From Trichopria drosophilae (Eukaryota > Arthropoda > Insecta > Hymenoptera > Diapriidae): a DNA stretch of 64,000 nucleotides. Where the stretch lies: NCBI GenBank assembly GCA_030407085.1, contig CM059586.1, positions 36,815,501 through 36,879,500 of the forward strand, given 5' to 3'. The position numbers were made by a program, and so were the translations under genes. Positions 1 through 11,337 of the stretch are shown one piece after another; the first letter of the stretch is position 1; each line of letters opens with the position of its first letter. The notes under the pieces were generated by a model. It saw only the letters and a list, made by a program, of their open reading frames with translations. It did not search any database and was not told the origin of the DNA.

Positions 1-265
1 AATATATAATAAAGGTCGATTTTTTGGGTATACTTATTTTAAATATTGAGTTTTCCATCTGATTTCGAGTTTCAATGTAACTACAATTTATCTAGAGCAT
101 ACATTCCACAGTTCTCCGAAAATACATTTATATGTTTAAAATTTGCGATTTCGGAAACAAGATGGCGTGCTGTTTGCCTAAATATTAGAATATTATCATT
201 TATCTTACTCTAGACGAATGTCTTAAATAGTAAAATTTGCTAAATTCGATTATCTATATCTTTAA

Positions 266-345
266 TCATGGATCCGAAATCAGAAGTTCAAAATTCAAAA
301 TGATGGATTCAATATAGCGGACTAAAGTGAAAAAATGTCCCGAAT
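266..345. repeat. Remnant of the dispersed AAAATGGCGG-type repeat module
   Basis: The text 'GATCCGAAATCAGAAGTT', then 'AAAATTCAAAATGATGGAT' and 'ATATAGCGGACTAAAGTG', is a decayed version of the module found at about ten other sites in this window (for example 4906-5030, 26590-26700 and 48820-49040). No terminal repeat is visible here. Confidence 0.5.
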
Positions 346-538
346 TCGCATGAAAAGTGGTATATTCGGTAAATTTGAAGCAAAATTTGTGTGCATTGAA
401 GTGTTCATGGGTTAATTCCCCGCAGTTAATTGACTCCCGATTGTTTGATGTCAAATATTATTTTCATTTATTCGCTGTGCAAATGTACTGTAAAAATGTG
501 CTCAAGCTTTGTAGTTTATTTGACAATCATAATCATTA

Positions 539-646
539 CCCTAGTAGAAAACGCGACCAGTTTCTGGCCATTTTTTCTGTTCTGCATGCTGTAACTAATG
601 GAGCCCAGAAACACTGGCCAGAAAATAGCTTAATTTTCTACCAGGG
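539..646. mobile_element. Small MITE, TIR CCCTRGTAGAAAA
   Basis: A 108-bp element with ends CCCTAGTAGAAAAC and TTTTCTACCAGGG. It has a second inner inverted pair (CCAGTTTCTGGCC near the left, CCAGAAACACTGGCC near the right). A second copy with the same ends lies at 11210-11337. It has no coding capacity. Confidence 0.6.
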
Positions 647-3459
647 TAAAATATGGAAAACCAACAGAAAATTACCCGTGTAATTACTAAACTTTGACAC
701 AGAATTATTAAACCTTTTTTTTAAATATTACTGAAACTGACAGGAAATATTTGAATTGAAGAACAATTTTTACAGAAAAAGTCAGTAATTTTTTGCAAAA
801 GTTCAATAAAAAAAAAAGCACTGATGTTCTTCATATCAGAACAGGTGATTTTTATGATAAAATGTCTCTGTATTCTGTAAAAATTAAACAAAAGCCGTAA
901 ATGTTCATCCGTTCCGAATTAAAATATTTTATTGCTCTAAGCAAATAAATGTTAGGCGTTTCGATTATTCCACAGTACATTCGTAAAAATATTCTGTCAT
1001 TTAATAAACCTCTCTTACAAAAGTTTTATGTAACAATTTAATAAACAATGAAATTATAATAAAATGTATGAATCTAATATCCGAAATTATAAAATTATAA
1101 AAACTTTCTTTTTCTTGTATTAATAAATCTAATATTTCTTATAACAATTTGAAATTTCGAAATATTACAATGAAGATTCAATAGACATCTTCACAAAAAA
1201 GAAACTTTTTCATTCCCGAAATTAAACTCCGCAATGATGGAAGTTTGTATAAAAAGCTCAGGCATGTACCTCTTATAAAAAACGAGAAAAACGCTTAGAA
1301 ATGAGGAAAAATCAGTGTTTAAGAAATGTTGTGTTATTTATTATATCTATCATTAAAAAATTATATCTTACAATTAAGTTTTTTATTTTATCGGAATGCA
1401 TTTATCACTTAATACGAAACCCATTTTGTCAAAATTACGTGCCTTGCTTAGAAGTCAGTCAATATCGATGTAAAATAGCGTTTCATCGTTTTGCTCACGG
1501 ATTAAAACCCCATCATTTTTGACATATGAATGATACGGTCCATAAATATTTATAAGGCATTGAACATTTTTCTTAAGCCTATTTGGAACGATTTTTCGGT
1601 TGGTATATTTTAAAATTTGACGTAGTGAGCTAAATATGGTATTTTCGTTTATTCCGGCGCCGATGTCAAAGTATTTTGATAAAAAATTACCAAAATAAAT
1701 TAAGAGAAATTGTTTATACGCACTTTTCTAAAAATATACCGAAAACTGCATTGAACAACTAAATTGTTTTGTATAATCAAATTAATTTTTTTTTTGATAA
1801 TTAGATAAACAATTACATAATTAAACAATAAAATGTGTGTGTGAATAGTAACCCCATTTATTAATGTAACTCCTTTTTTTGTTTTGACGGTGATTTACAA
1901 CAGCACTTTTATAAAAGCAAGAGAAAAAAAATGTTATAATATACATTTAACCTTTAAAAAAATTATATACATGATTATAATGAAGAGTAAAAAAAATTAT
2001 TAACTCCATGTCGGACCGCCACTAATGAGCTGATAATTATGGATGGCGTTCGATGTCGAAAAATAATTTATTTTTCAATAAAACATTATACATTGTTGTC
2101 ACCTTTTTACGAATATACCTTTTACGTCTTCCTACTTTTTGCAAGTGGACAATTACAGAAAAATAAAAGTAGTTAGCGAGCCTTTATCTTTAGTTGGAAC
2201 ATTAAAGATTCCAGAGAGTTCCTCATACATACATTTCTATACATGATCTGTCATTCATATAAGAAATAAATAAAAAACAGTTGCACTACTCTACGAGTTT
2301 CTATTTCTGTTCAGAACATTCTTAGATAAAGGATGCACCTAATTGAATAGACTAATCCTAACCTTTTAAAAGTGTTTTTTATAAGTTACGAAAAAACTTC
2401 CTTTCTTGAGAAATATTTGCATGTTTACAGTATAAATTACTCCAGAATTTCTAATTCAAGTCGTAAATATTTTCCACTCCAATTGATGAATTGTTCATAG
2501 TTATAAAAAATGGTTGATTGTAAATCGTGTAAAAAAACTTATAAATCATTACACAATTTTTGATAAAAGCAGGGCAAGCTAATAAGTCTAATATTATTAA
2601 AAATTTTCCTACAAAAATAGTCCTATAATTTTCCTGAAGATACAGATTTTTTTCACGTGTTTTGTATATTTATTTACGGAAAAACTATGGTAGGAAAGAT
2701 ACTATTATTTTTGACAGATTTTCGAAATATTTCCTGCTGATAATCTACTGTTAAGAATCTAAATAATCAAAATTCGTAAAATTAAGTTTAAAAAATGTCA
2801 AGTAACGTTCCGAAATTTAATGTTTGCAGACGAGTAAATCATCTACGATATGAAAAAGTCACTAAAGTGACAATCGCCTATTAAATAAAATATATGACAT
2901 TGTCAAAAGGGATGAAATAAAAACATTAGCACAAACGGAGAGTTGTAAAACCACCGAAAAGTAGTATTGACTGTGTGATGAAAAATAAATTAAAAAACAA
3001 CTTTTTTAAAAATACTTCCGCGTTAAATTAACTTGAATCCCATAGTGCGTGAAGGTGAAAGGAAATGATGAAAATTCAACGCATTGTTTCTTGACTGTCA
3101 TAGTGAGTGTTTTCAAATAACCGCCCTTTGAAACTGTTTCCAAGCACGACAACAGGTAGAGCGCAGTGGGAAACCGCGAGATATAAGGAAATAGCGAAAA
3201 GGCTTCCGCTTCCGCAAATTTAGTCTCCAGTATCTCCCAGAAGGATTTTGAAAAAAAAGAACTTACATTTAAACTATATTTAAATCCTATATATTCTGCA
3301 CTATTTCATTATGAAATACATGATCTACGTCAAAATAGGAGGACGAAGAGAAGATCCAAAGGATCCAAAATTTCTTACAACAATAACCAAAAACTTTTTA
3401 TCACGGTAAAATTTAAAAAAATCGCTGAAAATGTTGGTGATCGGCGAATTCTGACAAGA
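647..3459. other. AT-rich intergenic DNA
   Basis: No supported gene or clear repeat was seen. Open frames here are short and have AT-driven composition. A slightly GC-richer patch at about 3120-3240 precedes the GC-rich block that follows. Confidence 0.6.
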
Positions 3460-3695
3460 CTGACCTTTGAGGCAGCAGTACAGAAAAATCCCAATGAGGA
3501 GTTGCACCCGCATCCTCGTCTCCATTCGGAAGCTGGTTTTTCGACGCGGAACGGTAACTCCTCGTGTCTCGCGGATAACGACTGGCTGCGTTGCGCGAAC
3601 GGAAGCGAGTCGAGGATGGGAGCGTGTCGAGATGGGCCGAGGTGAGGTTGGTGTAAGAGGAAAACGAGCGATGGAGACCGGCGAAAAGGGAGATC

Positions 3696-3731
<36 letters not shown>

Positions 3732-4450
3732 GAGAGGAGAGTAGGAGAGGAGAAAGATGGAGAGAAAGAAAGAGAGAGCGAAATCGGATAAGACGACCTG
3801 CCGCGAAAAAGTGGTGGAGGAGGAGGTGGAGGAGGAAGTGCCCTCTTCGACCTCTTTCGTCCTTCGAGGTCCACGAACGACTGAGGCCGACGGACCGCCG
3901 ACTGTCCGGCTATAGCCTCCCCTTCCTACTTTCTATGGGCCGTGCTCTCATTTCCAGAGTCACCGGAGTAACGTCGTCGATGGGAGAAAGAAAGGCGAGA
4001 GAAAGAGAACGAGAGGAGAGACCATTACCATTACCATAGCCATTACCATTGCTGATGACGAGAGCACACGTCCTCCTCATCCAGTCGCCCAGCCGGACCA
4101 GAGTAGCCGATGCGGACCACCGATTCACCGGCAACTTTCTAGGCCACCTCTTGTCCCGGTCCTCCTCCTCCTCATCCCCCCAGAGGCTTTTTCCCACTTC
4201 CTTCTTCCTGACGGACGACTCCCGGACAATGAGCCCAGAGCGGGTGTCGTCGTTGCGAATCGCCTTTTCGGACAATCCCTCATCCAGACAGGATTCGCGG
4301 TTTATTGTTCGGCTTGGACAGCACGACGAGTCCTGGACAATGACACCGACTCGACTACTCCAAGTTTCGCATAATTACGGGGATCTACGCTGAATGTCGC
4401 CGGCTTTTTTGTCGCTTCGTCCTGACAATGTCCCGTAATTTCACCTAATA
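3460..4450. promoter_or_regulatory. GC-rich, CpG- and GAGA-rich block (candidate promoter or 5' UTR)
   Basis: About 1 kb is sharply richer in G+C and CpG than the rest of the window. It contains a long GA run at about 3699-3728 with more GAGA tracts to about 3780, triplet runs (GGAGGAGG, TCCTCCTCC), and a CCATTAC repeat at about 4022-4050. Open frames run on both strands (190 codons + at 3467-4039, 153 codons - at 3413-3874, 121 codons - at 3910-4275). They are rich in Arg/Glu or Ser/Leu from simple sequence and resemble no known domain. I read the block as a promoter or 5' leader region of a gene lying outside the window, with GAGA-factor-like sites. A coding first exon cannot be excluded, and the direction is unknown. 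Confidence 0.4.
3699..3728. repeat. (GA)n microsatellite
   Basis: A nearly pure AG dinucleotide run inside the GC-rich block, continuing in imperfect form to about 3780. Confidence 0.9.
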
Positions 4451-4822
4451 CCAAGTACTTCAGCTACTCAGCTTTCGTGAACATTGTTCGTTTCGACGAC
4501 ATTCTTTTCTATGATGGCAATCTCGAAAATTTGAAACGTATACCCTATGATTTATGCATGTTTGGTATCGGAGAAGGATGGCCGCTCATTATGATTAATA
4601 GTGACTTCTCGTCTTATGGTCCCAGTTCTCTGTGGTAGGCCGCATTTTTTAAGGTAAGTAATGATGGCACGGGATCACTTCGTTTTATATCTGTAATATA
4701 TGCAAATGATTTGTTGTAAAACTGCAAATGTCTTATTGTCCCTTAACTCAATTGCGAATTCTCCAGAATGGGTCTGCAAAGAAATCTTTCTGGTTGCCGC
4801 GTATTACAAACATCATCCTTAA

Positions 4823-5713
4823 CCCCCTCACTGGTAGGCGTTTTCAAATAAAAAGTGCCAAAACTGGTACGAGCCAGTTTTCGTCCAATTTCAATGACAA
4901 TGTTAATTAGGGGCTTTTGAGGGTCGCTGATTACGAATCTGATGTCAGAATGTCAAAATTCAAAATGGCTGATCCAAGATGGCGGACCAAAATGCAAAAA
5001 GTTACTTCATGTAACAGAAATTTGTTACTCGGGAGTTTTTGGGGTCTAAAATACTCTCCGTCCTCTTCTTTTCGTTGAGCAGAAGAAAGAGAGAATGGCA
5101 TAGCTGCCCAAAAATATGCGCACTTGCCCGCTCCCCTTGTAAAAAAAAACTACTAGTGCGCATAAATGATCAGCACTAGTTGTGTTTACTAATAGTAATT
5201 TTGTGCACTATTAGATCACTATTATAATTCTGGAGTCTCGCAAAACTATGGCAAAAGTATTTTATGAAATACATGAAATTGAGGTCGCTAATATAAGGTC
5301 AAAATTCATTTTCCACATTCGGTCTGCCATCTTGGATCTACCATATTGAATTTAGCAAATTTGTCGTCGCATTGGGCAATATACAGTACTTTAAATTATT
5401 TAAATTTTTTCACACTATATTAGGTCAGCCATTTTGAATTTTGAGCAACCGATGACAGATTCGTAATCAGCGACGCCAAAAACCTATGAGTAGTAAACAC
5501 TGCGGTAAATGAAAAACTTTTATGCTTTTTCGATCGCCATATTAGATCGGCCATTTTGAATTTTGAAATTTTGACCCCAAATTTGAACTCAGCGACCCTT
5601 CAGCTACAAATTTCAAGACGATTGGTTGAGTCGTTTCAAAAATATTGATATGACGTCTATAAATGTCGTCACCAGTTATGTCACGATTTATTTAGACATC
5701 ATCAGTTAAGGGG
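4823..5713. mobile_element. piggyBac-like nonautonomous element with TTAA target duplication
   Basis: An 891-bp element flanked by TTAA at 4819-4822 and at 5714-5717. The ends are CCCCCTCACTGG on the left and CAGTTAAGGGG on the right, an imperfect inverted pair starting in C and ending in G. TTAA duplication with CCC...GGG ends is the hallmark of piggyBac-type elements. There is no transposase. The interior carries AAAATGGCTGATCC and GATGGCGGACC type blocks on one side and their inverted counterparts (GCCATTTTGAATTTTGA) at 5440-5590. Confidence 0.65.
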
Positions 5714-5941
5714 TTAATGACAGTTTCAGTTATTTTTAGCATTCTGCTATGGAAGTTATTGTACCTGATCTTATGTTTTATATACTTTTGTTGGCATTAG
5801 CATTGCTTTCAACTATTTCTGATAAATTTATTAACGGAGGTTCTTTGGTTTTATATAAAAAATAGTTGCTGACTGATGGAACTTGGTTGCTGATTGAAGA
5901 GACTTCTCTTTGTTGGATTAAAATTAAATGTTATAAAGCAT

Positions 5942-6679
5942 TATACAGGGTGTACGAAAAGTCCCGGGACGGTTGAATAACTTTCGAAAGAATAAAAATT
6001 TCAAAAATCGCCGAAATACGTGATTCGATTTTTCAAACAAGCAATCTTTTGAGAGGGGGTTTCGGCCCCCCAACCTCAAGGGGGGCGGGGGGCACGAGAG
6101 GGGCCAAAAATCTTAAATGGCAACATGGTTTGAGTGGGGGCTCATTTGAAAGGTATTTTCGAGACGAATTCAGATCACTGGTCATAGAGGGCGCTGCGAT
6201 CATTTTTCGGAGAGATACAAGTAAAAGAGCTTTTCAATGTAACGTTCAGAAACGGGTTGACACCCGTTTAAGAATATTGTTTTACACGATTTTAAGTTTT
6301 TTAAGTTTCTTAAGTTTTTTAAGAATATTGAATTACACGATTCGGCGACTTCGAAATTTTCATTTTTTCAAACGTTAGTACGTCTAAGATCTGAAAAAAG
6401 TCAAAAATATCTGCGAAAAATGATCGCAGCGCCCTCTATGACCAGTGATCTGATTTCATCTCGAAAATACCTTTCAAATGAGCCCCCACTCAAACCATGT
6501 TGCCATTTAAGATTTTTGGCCCCCCTCGTGCCCCCCGCCCCCCTTGAGGTTGGGGGCCGAAACCCTCCCTCAAAAGATAGCTTGTTTGAAAAATCGAATC
6601 ACGTGTTTCGGCGATTTTTGAAATTTTTATTCTTCGAAAGTTATTCAACCGTCCCGGGACTTTTCGTACACCCTGTATA
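5942..6679. mobile_element. Fold-back element with about 265-bp arms
   Basis: The left arm starts TATACAGGGTGTACGAAAAG and the right arm is its inverse, ending CACCCTGTATA. About 265 bp match with only scattered differences, including the GC-rich part with GGGGGGCGGGGGGCACGAG. The spacer of about 200 bp has TTAAGTTTTT repeats. The target looks like TA or TATA. The ORFs in the arms are mirror images of each other and are not genes. Confidence 0.85.
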
Positions 6680-7696
6680 TACTGAGGATGAACATCCATT
6701 ACGGTACGGTATACAAACGTCATTCACCTAATTTCTAAATTATTCTTTATGATTGAAAGGGAAATGGATAGACACTGTAGGAGTATTTATTCATCCCACT
6801 TAAATTTCTTTAAATGTAAAGAAGCAAATGAAATTAACACAGGAACACAAATTAAAAAAAAAGAATTGACGAGACCATGTTCTCTTCATGTTGCTTGGGT
6901 CCGTGAATCTGAATCCATTCTCAGTTTTGCTCTGTCACGTCAGGTTTTTCGGCGAATGCATATCATTTTATATAAATCTCTATGCATTTCGTGCGAAAGA
7001 GCATCGTACAATCAAATCATCCATCTCGAATGTAAACATAATGCATATATTCCATTACGTCGTGACATACAATAAATTGTTAGAAATTAAAAATTCAAGA
7101 AGGTGGATTGAATATGACGCGAAATACCTCGATTTCCAAGTAAATTCCGGAAAGTGATCGAATTCTCTTGAAACGTCTCACTTCGTGGTGGTATCTTACG
7201 TCAGAATATATATTTCAATGTGTCAATGTATAAAATAAAATATTTCAATTTCAAAATTCAACATGGCTGATGATTGAATATAGCAGTTAAATATATTCTC
7301 TTCATACAAGAATCGGGAGAAACAAACCTTCAATGTTTCTAGGTTCAGCTTTTTCTTACATTATGAGTATATATATATACCCCTTATGTTAAAAAAGCTT
7401 ACTCTCATTTCCAAAATATGGTACCGTTTCGTATTCATTAACATCCAAATCTTCGAGATAAGGCGTTTCAAGCCGTTTTCTTGAATTTTAAACTTGTAAT
7501 ATTTTATTGTATGTCGTGGCATATTGAAATATATATTCTGATCTCGGAAACCATCAAGCAGCACATTTGCAGAGAAAATAAAGATGTAGACGAGGTAATA
7601 TGTATTTGTCGAAAAACCTGACGTGATGGACCAAAATAATTTCCTCAAACGGTATCTCTCGCTCTTGTTCGGTCGAAAAATATGATCGCTGAACCA

Positions 7697-8243
7697 AAAA
7701 TTCGGGGTGCACCTCAGAAACCCGACAAATCACAAAACAGACATTTTAAAACCCGACATTCAAAAACCAAACATTTAAAAAACAGACATTTCAAAATACA
7801 GACACCTCCGATTGGTGCTTTTAGAAAATGATTTCGGGTCGCCGTCCTTGAGGACTCACTGGAAGGTTATTTCAAGGTCAAAAATGTTTCACCAAGGGAT
7901 TTCAGTTTTTTTTAATGTTTGGTTTTTGAATGTCGGATCTTTGGGTACACCTCAAAAACCCGACAAATCTCAAAACAGACACTTGAAACACCCGACATTT
8001 CAGAAAAACAGACTGATTTGACCTTCAAGTGACTTACAAAATTAATCCCTTGGTCAAACATTTTTGATCTTGAAATGAACTTGCAATGTGACCTCAAGGA
8101 CGGCGACCCGTGATAATTTTTTTATGTAGTGAAAGCACCAATCGGTGGTGCCCGTCTTTTGAAATGTCGGGTTTTAGAATGTTGGATTTTTTAAAAGTCT
8201 GTTTTGTGCTTTGTCGGATTTTTAAGGTGTATCCAAAATTCGG
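7697..8243. mobile_element. Fold-back element of repeated CCCGACA / AAACAGACA blocks
   Basis: The left end is AATTCGGGGTGCACCTC and the right end is GGTGTATCCAAAATTCGG. The arms are built of short repeated blocks (ACCCGACAAATC, AAAACAGACATTT), and a third block array lies in the middle at about 7938-8016. GGGTCGCCGTCCTTGAGG and its inverse mark an inner arm. Related hairpins lie at 36536-36680 and 51729-51948. Confidence 0.75.
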
Positions 8244-8590
8244 AAACGATAGTGTTATTAGTACAATTAATTTGTCACCGATCGGAAATATATAAAACCA
8301 GCAGCAACCATCTGTTCGTTCGCAAAGGAATGTTGAATCGTATGGCGAATAATCCGTCACAAGTGAAAGAAAGGGTGGTTTGCTCATGTGGTACGCATTT
8401 TCTGAAATATAATCAACATTTCTGTGTTTCGAGTTTCGGAACTAAAACAATTTTAAATGTTATCATGGCGTTAACACTTCTCCAGAGCGTCCGGTATTGG
8501 TTCCTGACAGCAAAAGTAATTTTTCTATACAGTGCTTAAACTGGATTCTATGCATATATTTATGAGATCAGATAACGTTGTAATGTTTTA

Positions 8591-9373
8591 CACACAGGGT
8601 GCCTGAACTCATTTAAATAGAAGGTTCATACCAGGTCGAATTTTCTTCTTTTATTCGATTCTACAATAAAAACAAAGAAGATAATAGGAAAAATAAAAAT
8701 ATTTCTTAGAGCTGTTTTTTGTAAATTACACTACTTTTAATTTAAAAAATTAATTTTATTTTAAGGTTTCCAAAAATTTATTTTGATTTTTGTATATTTT
8801 GATGAAATATATAGGAAACAGTGGTCTTAAGTCGTCCCACAAAGCCATTTGTTATAATTGTACGCGCGGCGCAGAATAAATTTAACTGAAAACTGTGAGC
8901 GGCGGTGGCTAAGTTGGTAGAATATCCGCTTCGTAATCAGAAAACCCTGGTTCAATCCCGACCTCTGCCATCAGTCATCGGGACACCTCTGTATTTGTTT
9001 ATAAGTGTCTAATAACACCAAAGCTCAGGTGGTTCGAATTCCACCTTCATAAACTGTAGGTCCCGTCGCGATTTAGTCCTATATGGATTGAGAAAAATCG
9101 ACGTAAAATAAAATTAAAAAAAAATGAAAACTTTAGGCAGAAATTATGTAACTGACCTTCAAGATGTCACACCACGAATTAATATTATTATATATTGTTC
9201 ACGATAAAATTCAAATTTTTTAAATAAAAAATGTAATTTAAAAAAAAACGGCTCTAAGAAATATTTTAATTTTTCCTAGAATCTTCTTTATTTATATTGT
9301 AGAATCGAATAAAAGAAGAAAATTCGACCTGGTATGAACTTTCTATTTAAATTAGTTCAGGCACCCCGTGTAC
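8591..9373. mobile_element. Fold-back element with about 165-bp arms, interrupted by a SINE
   Basis: The left arm begins CACAGGGTGCCTGAACTC and the right arm ends GAGTTCAGGCACCCC-like (GTTCAGGCACCCCGTGTA). About 165 bp on each side match well, including TTCATACCAGGTCGAATTTT. The centre holds the SINE at 8895-9124, inserted after the element formed. Confidence 0.85.
8895..9124 (+). mobile_element. tRNA-derived SINE with 8-bp target-site duplication
   Basis: The 230-bp insert is flanked by TGAAAACT at 8887-8894 and 9125-9132. The head (8901-8970) is tRNA-like. It has an A box TGGCTAAGTTGGTAG, a B box GGTTCAATCCC, an acceptor pair GGCGGTG / CTCTGCC and a discriminator-like A. The anticodon loop TTCGTAA would read CGT, but the anticodon and T stems are poorly paired, so it is not a working tRNA. 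A second B-box-like hairpin (GGTGGTTCGAATTCCACC) lies at 9030-9047. The 3' end is an A-rich tail. Pol III promoter, body and A-tail make a classic SINE. Confidence 0.8.
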
Positions 9374-11209
9374 AGTCTCATCTTGCGGCATCCTCGGAGT
9401 GGATTAGTAGATATTCGGACTACAATCTTCGGCCCCTAAACGTTTTTAGACGTGAATCGTAAACTACAATAACCTTCTTTTTTGTCAGTGCTGTGGTGTT
9501 CGACGTGCTTACGCATGATTCATTTTCCATTTAAATTTATCAGCACTCAGAAAGAGAGTTTGACTGCAGCTATTATAATAACGGATGAATCTAAGTGATT
9601 CACGAAAAACACATAAATTACATTGGTACATATGAAAAATAGTTTGTACCGCAGATAACAAAAACACAATTATTGAGTGCGTAACAGTTAACGCCGAGTA
9701 GGTGTTTGAAACGTGAAATCAGGCAGTAGTAAAGGCAGGAAAAAATAAATGTTTGAGAAATAGATTTTACACATATAGAGAAATAAATGCTACATAACAT
9801 TTGTATTCGGCATTTTTTATATAATGTATACATTTTGGAAGCAAAGTTAAATTCGTAAAATATATTTGCTAAAAAAAACAATAGATTTTAAAACGACTTA
9901 CAATTAGTTACGGTGTCTCGCATATGAATCCATCTGAAACAATTGTAAGACCTTATCTGTATACTTCGCAGAAGACTGAATACATTACAAATTTGGTATT
10001 TGGTATTATATATGTTTATTCGTCATTGGCTGATATTTTCAATACCATATCTTCTATAATTTTTAAATCCCTTGTTGATTTTAGAAATTTTAGATCCTGA
10101 AATGTTTATAAAATGTGGTTTTACTTTTTTGATCAATTAATTTTGTACTCGAATTACTTGTTCGCTTATTTTACACACGATTAAATCCTAAATAGCGTGC
10201 ACTTTTATCTTGACTGAACTTTTAGGGAAAAGCAAATAAAATGTAACATCGGGAATTTCGAGATAAACAAGAAATTTTAAACAAAAACGCCAATACTATC
10301 GTGTAGCCCATTGCTGTGCCAAGTCATTGCACACCAGCGGTAGGTACTTTTCCTCTTTTTTTTCAATAAGAAAGCTTTCAAAGCATATTTCTAATTTTTA
10401 ATTAATTTAATTTTTCTATGAGCTTTAACTACCTGAGCTCTTTGCTATGGTGTCAGAGATACATGTATACATTTTTCTCTTTTAGGCTGTGGAATACGGG
10501 TAAACCAAATTTTTCGCACTTTTATTTTTGTATGGCATCTTTAATTCGAATGATCGGCAAGTTTTTTTATTGTGTAGTAAATCGTGAGGAAAACATGCAT
10601 TAAACTTTGTAAAATTATACCAAAATTGTTTCCACTATCAAAAAAACCTTTACCGGTACATTATGGATATTTATTTGCTTCTGACAATCTTGTAAAGAAA
10701 CGGTATAAGGATGGTTGTGTGTCATCAAAAGGAAACATTAATTCTTTTTGAACTCCAATATTAAAAATTCATGAAAATCCCTCACATATGTCCAAAACAC
10801 TAGTAAGGTATATGTCGGAAACGAAAAATTACGGTGCGTGTCATTAAGACATCGAATATATACCAAATGATATAACTCGACAACAAAGAATTATATGACG
10901 TTATAGAAACTGAAAATTATAGCTTTTATTACCCAGACATCATAATTGTTATTCGTTTACTTTACTTTCAACTAACAATAAATCTACAAAGAATTAAAAT
11001 TGATATAAGTGTACATCTAACCAAAGTATGCGAAATAATTGCAGTACATTTAAAAAAAATTAAAGTTATTAAGGAAGAACATTAGAGATTTACATTTCAC
11101 AAAACTAAATTATTGTGTGTTTCACAGGTAAGAGTAATTTATTTCAAAATTGTATTATTGACTGCTTCATATGTACATCAGATAATCGCTTCTATAAGAA
11201 TATTAATAT
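9374..11209. other. AT-rich intergenic DNA
   Basis: No gene or repeat could be supported. The open frames (for example 9618-9881 minus and 10418-10603 plus) have ordinary AT-driven composition and no recognisable motif. Confidence 0.6.
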
Positions 11210-11337
11210 CCCTGGTAGAAATTATTATTATTATTATTATTTGTCAAATTCTTGTATACCTAACATTCTTATTTACCAGGTTAAATGTATCGGGGAAATA
11301 GACAGTGTAACAGAAAATTGACAAATTTCTACCAGGG
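11210..11337. mobile_element. Small MITE, second copy of the CCCTGGTAGAAA family
   Basis: A 128-bp element with ends CCCTGGTAGAAATTATT and AATTTCTACCAGGG, matching the TIR of the 539-646 element. An ATT trinucleotide run (11220-11242) follows the left TIR. Confidence 0.6.

Noticed and set aside
6049..6378. Gly/Arg-rich protein frame
   Set aside because: It is contained in the arm and spacer of the 5942-6679 fold-back. The mirror frames at 6420-6731 and 6490-6723 show that it is repeat composition.
8901..8970. A functional tRNA gene (anticodon CGT)
   Set aside because: The anticodon and T stems have mismatches, and the sequence is followed by a SINE body and A-rich tail within an 8-bp target duplication, so it is a SINE head.
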